Origin: Capitella teleta
Taxonomy: Eukaryota > Annelida > Polychaeta > Capitellidae
DNA: 64,000 bases
Assembly: GCA_000328365.1 (NCBI GenBank)
Contig: KB295955.1
Coordinates: 59,935 to 123,934 of the forward strand
Reading direction: 5' to 3'
Part shown: positions 58,496 through 64,000 of the stretch, in pieces
Layout: every line of letters begins with the position of its first letter
How positions within the stretch are numbered: the first letter of the stretch is position 1
The notes under the pieces: model-generated
Databases searched by the model: none
The model's input: the letters and a program-made list of their open reading frames with translations, nothing else
Told to the model about the DNA's origin: nothing
Program-made: the position numbers and the translations under genes

Positions 58496-61421
58496 CTGAA
58501 AAAGCAAGAAGTTGTTCAGAGGATACGCATCGCACAGCATACATGACTCAACATCTCCCTCAACGAGCGCTATCAATACTAGTGATACGCTATGATAATA
58601 TATAACGCAGTCATAAGTTCATAACGCACTCGGCAACAGCATGTTGCAGCTGTGCTCGTCCCAATCACGTGATTACAGAAATGTGATTACAGAAATTCCC
58701 TCCACAATTAGCGATAAGTGGTGATGCTGAAATGATGAAGCGGCGTGACTAATAATATTCTATTACCATATACACGCTATACGTGATAGTAATGGAGCTA
58801 TTCTCTTCATACATCACCAAGAAATGCATTCCTTCCTCTTACTTATGGATGCAGTACACACTCTATGCAGCAGATGGTGACCATTACCACGTCTAGGGCA
58901 TTGGCCCCCATAACAACACTACCTATAGAAGCACCCTCAGAGATGCATCAGCGTTCTTACCTGCAAATATTAGCAGCCAATTACCCAAATGGGAAGAGAA
59001 GACGAAGCATGGCTGCGAGGCGAGAAATCTGAAAGAACAAACATAAGCTTATCAAGGAATCTCTGTGAAGGGAAAAGCGCTCAGTAATTTCACAAGCCCT
59101 AATAGTCGGTCATTTCGCCAACAGCTTCAGGGTAAACTAGGAAACATACCATATCATACCATATAACTCTCTCTCTCTCTCGCCTCAGATTCAATACTAT
59201 AGTAAGTAAAAAACTGTAAGTGGGTAAACATTCACATTTTTTGGGAGTAAAAATCCAGGCACTCGATTGCATGTACCATGCAGCTATCCATGTTGTACGG
59301 CAACAATATTGTAAACTGAGAAGTCGAGTGCAGGGGGGAGGGGGAATAAGCAGAAGGAGCGGCACCTGGACGTTGTCAAGGCAACCGATGTGACATTTAA
59401 ACCAAGCGCTGCAGCGATGGCAAAGGAAAACCCGGAGAAGGGATTTGGCAGCCAAGAGCGAACGAATAAGGGTTCGTAAGCAAAATCGACCAGGGCCAGA
59501 GGCAGCCCCACCTCATATAATGAAAGATGGAGGAAAGGGGGGGGGGGATACTGGATGTAGTAAACAAGAGGTGAGGGTAATGGAGCTATTTGAGCCTATT
59601 TCGAATCATAAACCAACCGACTCTAACTAAGTTAGTCAAGCTGAATGGAATTTCCGGCGGGAAGCCTCACATTGTGTTATGCCAAATTACGAAGTTACGA
59701 CAGATGGCAAATTGAACGGACACCGAACGGCTTCCTCGTTGCAGGAGAATCCCTCCCTTCTGTACGTGAAACGTTTTTATAACCCTCGGCATGAGTTGGC
59801 AAATTGCTGGAATGGAGTACGGGATTTATCTGACGTACGGCATCTGTAACTTATTTCATATTAGGACAAGTCGAAGATACCGGTTGTTATCATTAACCAG
59901 AGACGCAGATGCGAGTAAAATAAAGAATCCGTTTTATCAAAGCCAGGACAACTTTTATGGCTCTGATGGAGACGGATGCCAGCAGCCTCATGGCTCACCA
60001 CGAGCAGGCATAAAACTCACACAACAGCCTCGTACTGCAAAATAACATCGCACCCGGAAGGGAAGCGTCTTGAAAACAAATACACAACAGGCACAACTAA
60101 GAACTTTGATCATGGAACAAGAATCTTGTTTGAGTTGGTAGGTAATATCGGTGGTTTTGCTTTGACGAGAAATTAAATGAAGAAAAAACAGCATTCAGCA
60201 AGAATTTCAACATTTGACAAAATTGACATCACATATTTATTACCGTTACGGGTATGTCATACTACTGTGTACTTGGCAAATACTAGTACCTATACTTCTT
60301 AGTTTAGTAATTTGTATGTTTGAATGCGAATGATACGCTATTAAACAATTGCATTAAAGAATAAAGATTATCCCGAAATGAATAACTCCTAAAAAATAAA
60401 AGCAATATCGATTAGATCACCTGTTTCGACCAATCAACAAGTGGGCGGCGGATCAACAGATAATTCCAGCGAAAAAAGCCAACAATTCCACGCCAGATGT
60501 CATGCAACTCCGCGGAAGAGGGTCCCAGCCAAAGCTAAAGTGACGACGCAAAACAGTGGACGCCGCTGGAGGCAGTTGCAGCAGCAACCACCCCCGCTGC
60601 ACCCCCCCCCTCTCCCCACCATGCAGAGTAGTTATTCCACAAAAGGCATTCGGCGTGAAATGACGGCGCATTATTCCGCATGCATCACCGGGGGTTGGGG
60701 GAGTGATGTAATCATTCATCAAACGGACGGGAGGGGGGACGGGGGTTAAAACGCACGCTGCAGTGGCGTAAATCCGCCCGGGATGACCAATCAGGGCGGG
60801 AAATGCAATAATCCCGACTGCACGTGACAGCCCGGGGTCGCATTCCGATGCATGCTGCGACCCCTGGGGAGTCTCAAGGGCCTCGTGCGGAATGAGTCGC
60901 CATCTGTCGCCGTATTTCGGTTCCGTGTCTGCGAGTGGGCAATGCGAGGGTTTCAGCTGAGTGGAAGCTGCAGGCAGCATGAGAGCAGAACACATGTTTC
61001 CACGAAGGAGGTTTTGTTTTACAGAGTGGGAGGGAGGCAACAAGAGTGGAAATAAGATGCGGTGCTCGGATGAACAATGGCATCTATTACATTTCATGAG
61101 AATTATGTCAATTGATGGTGTTCCATTTGCGAGATGAACTACGTCATTTACATGTACATGTGTAACGGTATTAGTCCTTACAACGAACAAGAACACTGGT
61201 TCATTAGCATCATTACGAAACCACAAACAAAATATATTAATGAGTTCGGACAATAATAGGAAATGTATACAATTATGCCATACCGGGTATATCTAAGAAA
61301 ATGAAACTTTTGCATGAAAAAAAATGAAAATCAATTAAAGCTAGGTGGTTCATTCACGCTGTACGTCGTCTTTGGCTCTGAGCTCTTTGTGAAGAGGGCG
61401 CACTTGTGGGAATTGTGGATG
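58496..61421. other. APC upstream or 5' intronic DNA
   Basis: GC-rich patches alternate with AT-rich ones. A CT microsatellite lies at about 59165-59180. Frames open for 100-260 codons (for example minus 60453-61253) have no domain and run through C/G homopolymers. Untranslated APC exons must lie here or beyond, but cannot be placed without transcript data. Confidence 0.5.
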
Positions 61422-61705
61422 TTCACTGGTTCCCTGGTCATATACATGTTGTAATGACACAGACACACACACACACACCGATGACAGGTGATATCTCATT
61501 GGCTGCTATTTATAGTAACATTTAGTCAACTGGTCGTATTCAGCAAATACTGTGAATTCATTTTCACTCGCCTCGCCTTGTGAGCTATCTTGGGAATTCC
61601 GAGTGACGTCATGTGAAATCGAGTGAAATGGATGTACCAAAATAGGGGTGAGTTTTCATCGGTGTGTGTCGGTACTTCTAATCAGTAGCGCCAGAGACCA
61701 GTGAA
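61422..61705 (+). mobile_element. MITE, full-length copy of the TTCACTGG family with intact target duplication
   Basis: 284 bp, collinear with 10676-10938 and slightly longer because of an (AC)n run. Ends TTCACTGGTTCCCTGGTCAT and, inverted, GCGCCAGAGACCAGTGAA. It is flanked by an exact 9-bp direct repeat TTGTGGATG (61413-61421 and 61706-61714). Confidence 0.88.
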
Positions 61706-64000
61706 TTGTGGATGATGCTATTTCAGTGCAACAGAATTTGCGTCATTTCAACCGCACGTTCGGCACTGTAGCAGCACTGTGTATCCGCTCAACGTCGATG
61801 CATATCCAGCTCAGATGCAGCGAAGGATTAATCCAGGGGAACCTGAGTTACGGCCAGGAAGCTGCATCCGCCGATTCCTGTCATCATGATGAGCCCTATC
61901 CGGGACCACTCCCGTCCACGAATAACAGGGTTTTGAAAAGCGAGACATGAGCGTGTGCCGCGGCTAAACAGGGTCATCGACCTCCAGAGAGGACAGCCCT
62001 CGCCGCACACAGACCAGAGTGCCGTTCGCTGTTTGGGTTTTGTGATGGAAAACCGAAAACGACATTGGAAACAAACAGACATGGCGGCGCCACACGCCCA
62101 GACTGCGAGGGAGAAAGAAAAAGAGATATTGCACAGGAGGAGACATTGGCACGCGAGATGTTTACGAGGACAAATTAACACCGAGCAACCAATGAGTAAG
62201 AATTATGCACAGAGCCCAGTCTACATGCAGGTTACGCGACTGCCGTTAGCCCTGTCGGTGGCAGCGATGCAGTATTACACCATTACGTAACATTCACTTG
62301 GTACAACCAGCCCCAATCATGGCGTTCAGCGGCCCTGAAGTCATCGATCAAGAGAAGAGGCTGCAGGGGGTGGGGACTAGGGAGTTATACGTAATAGAGA
62401 AACCGCGCGCGGGTTGCTTACTGAGGAGTGGTGAGAAAAAGGTGTGTAATGGGAAGTAGTGGGGGCCGAATCAGAGCGCAGAAAATCGGCTTCTGAAAGG
62501 CCACGGTAATGCGATATGCAGCAGGGCATGGGCAGGAGGCGCAACGCCAAGGGACGACCGCCGCTCAGCAACAACATCAATATACAGGGGGAGGAAAAAT
62601 ATCAAAAAATATATACCGGTATGAGTATATGGCATCATGATAAAATTGCGGCCTGTGGGAGCAATGCTAGTGCGTGTTGGTGGGCAAACTGCATATACAC
62701 AACACAATGGTTGGCAGTGTAATATCAACATGCGATGAACGAATCGTGTAACTGAAACCGCAGGAAAGGAAGATGCGAGCGTGAAACGAAAGACGTTGCT
62801 GATTGATATAGCTCAACGTTGAACTCGAGATCGACACGCTATTTACACGTGCCTCGATCTTTCTTCGTGGAGAAATCTACGAGCGATGAGTCAAGAAACA
62901 CAAGAATCATATTACAACATTTTACAGCACAAAGAAAATAAATAAGATGTACTCGTCGTGAGTTGTAATCACCCCGAGTGCAGAAAGAGAATTCCAATGC
63001 GGTGATTGAAGCAGAGACGAAATCACTCAATGTGCAGCGGCCTTTTATCTTGAGACAATACTCCAAGAGAAATAAAAACACACCCTACTCCTCCCGTCCT
63101 CGCCAGATGAAGGGAGGGAGTCGTGTAAGAAAACATTTCCTCTAAAACGTGTCTCATCGGGGAGAAAAAAGGGGAGATGGGGAGAGGGAGGGGGTCCGTG
63201 CAGCCGCCCTCAGAGTGGATATAGGACACAGGTGATGCTCTGAATGCAATTGATCGTGCTGCACCTGGGAATATTACGAAGAAAGACCAATTGGCATGAG
63301 GATGGCGACCAGGGCAATATATCAGAATAATTTCACACGATTAAAGCTATTTACAGATAGCAGAGATGCACTCGGAGAAGCACAAGGCGAATGAATTCAG
63401 TGAAATGACACACGCACTAATGTCTAATTTGTCAGAAGTACAGAACCAGCTATTTATAATGGCATGAAAATGAAATGTAAATTGAATCATAATGACAGCA
63501 TACAGCAATTCACCTGTACACGGGGTTATGCACAACTCAACCCAATACAGTAGCAATATGAAGCTCACCAATAAGCATGGCACTCGACTGTAATATAATA
63601 TGCTCAACAGTTCACACAGGCGGGGGTCTCAATAATGGAGAACGGTTGCAGATTACAACAGAAGCAGCAGCAGTGTGGGTGTTCAATGAAGCGAAAATCG
63701 AGCACAACACAACGCCACACAGCCGCAACCCACTGAACTCGACAGCATAAGCGAAGCAATAACCGCTTGTATCCCAATCTTGAGTGTTTATAACGAGAAC
63801 GCAGAAGCCGAGTGAGTCAGCTGGGTTTCCCTCGCTGGGGTTTCTGAGGCAGAACAACCCCAACAGCGCATGCGGGAAGAAGGAGAGGGGAAGAGGCGGT
63901 AGACAGAGGAGAGCCGATCGATGGACGTACAGCGATAACAGCAGAGCGCATGCAGCGCCGCTTGCGTCATGGAATCAATGGTCGATCCACTCGATTGCAT
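61706..64000. other. GC-rich upstream DNA, no supported gene
   Basis: A plus-strand frame starting at an ATG in good context (ACATGGCGGCG, about 62081) reads 69 codons from MAAPHAQTAREKEKEILHRR. It could be a first exon transcribed away from APC but has no recognisable domain. The rest holds G-rich simple sequence and nothing else identifiable. Confidence 0.4.

Noticed and set aside
60453-61253. 266-codon minus-strand frame upstream of APC
   Set aside because: No domain, unusual composition driven by C/G runs, and a transposon-free but non-coding-like neighbourhood; frame length alone is not enough in GC-rich DNA.
62082-62290. 69-codon plus-strand ORF with a good start context
   Set aside because: No domain, no second exon and no poly(A) evidence; kept only as a remark in the regional entry.
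1-64000. CRISPR arrays, rRNA, tRNA, bacterial operons or plasmid features
   Set aside because: None seen; the window is intron-bearing animal DNA, and no cloverleaf with a convincing B-box pair was found by eye.

Overview
The window is nuclear DNA from an animal, most likely an invertebrate (inference). It carries spliced GT-AG genes with animal-only or animal-typical products: APC with beta-catenin and Axin binding repeats, and ARID2 of the PBAF complex. Introns fall into two sizes: many of 50-62 nt and a few of 0.3-3.7 kb. Intergenic DNA is AT-rich and dotted with decayed DNA transposons and dispersed repeats. Two assembly gaps lie at 39600-40026 and 56129-56178. I cannot name the species.

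Left third (1-25 kb): mostly non-coding and repeat-rich. It holds one intronless U1-type zinc-finger gene with SUMO-related motifs (4392-5537, +), a recent but broken Ty3/Gypsy LTR retrotransposon (6538-10500, minus orientation), an intronless TMEM65 homologue (18637-19353, -), two adjacent near-perfect hairpins (11923-12072), a diverged 616-bp-period duplication, several MITE-like elements, and a few GC-rich islands with short ORFs that may be exons or microproteins. One of these, at 23797-23958 (-), resembles the complex III subunit UQCR11.

Middle (25-37 kb): ARID2 (25300-32368, +, 20 coding exons, 1726 aa), SRP19 (33859-35296, +, 5 exons, 162 aa, one GC-AG intron), then a convergent gene for an unrecognised multi-pass membrane protein (35508-36611, -) whose stop codon overlaps its poly(A) signal.

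Right third (40-64 kb): APC on the minus strand, ten coding exons from 58464 down to 41113, 3040 aa, with a single 7.4-kb last exon. The 3' UTR runs to a poly(A) signal at 40344, and the 5' UTR exon starts upstream of 58464. Its large 5' introns are GC-rich and unusually dense in the hexamer TGCATG in transcript sense. Sequence beyond 58.5 kb is APC upstream or 5' intronic DNA without a supported gene.

Functional links: APC scaffolds the beta-catenin destruction complex in Wnt signalling, ARID2 targets a SWI/SNF remodeller, SRP19 serves co-translational targeting and TMEM65 is mitochondrial. SRP19 lies within 6 kb of the APC 3' end, and these two genes are also neighbours in human, so the linkage looks ancient. 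All spliced models were built by hand from splice consensus and frame; each total is a multiple of three.
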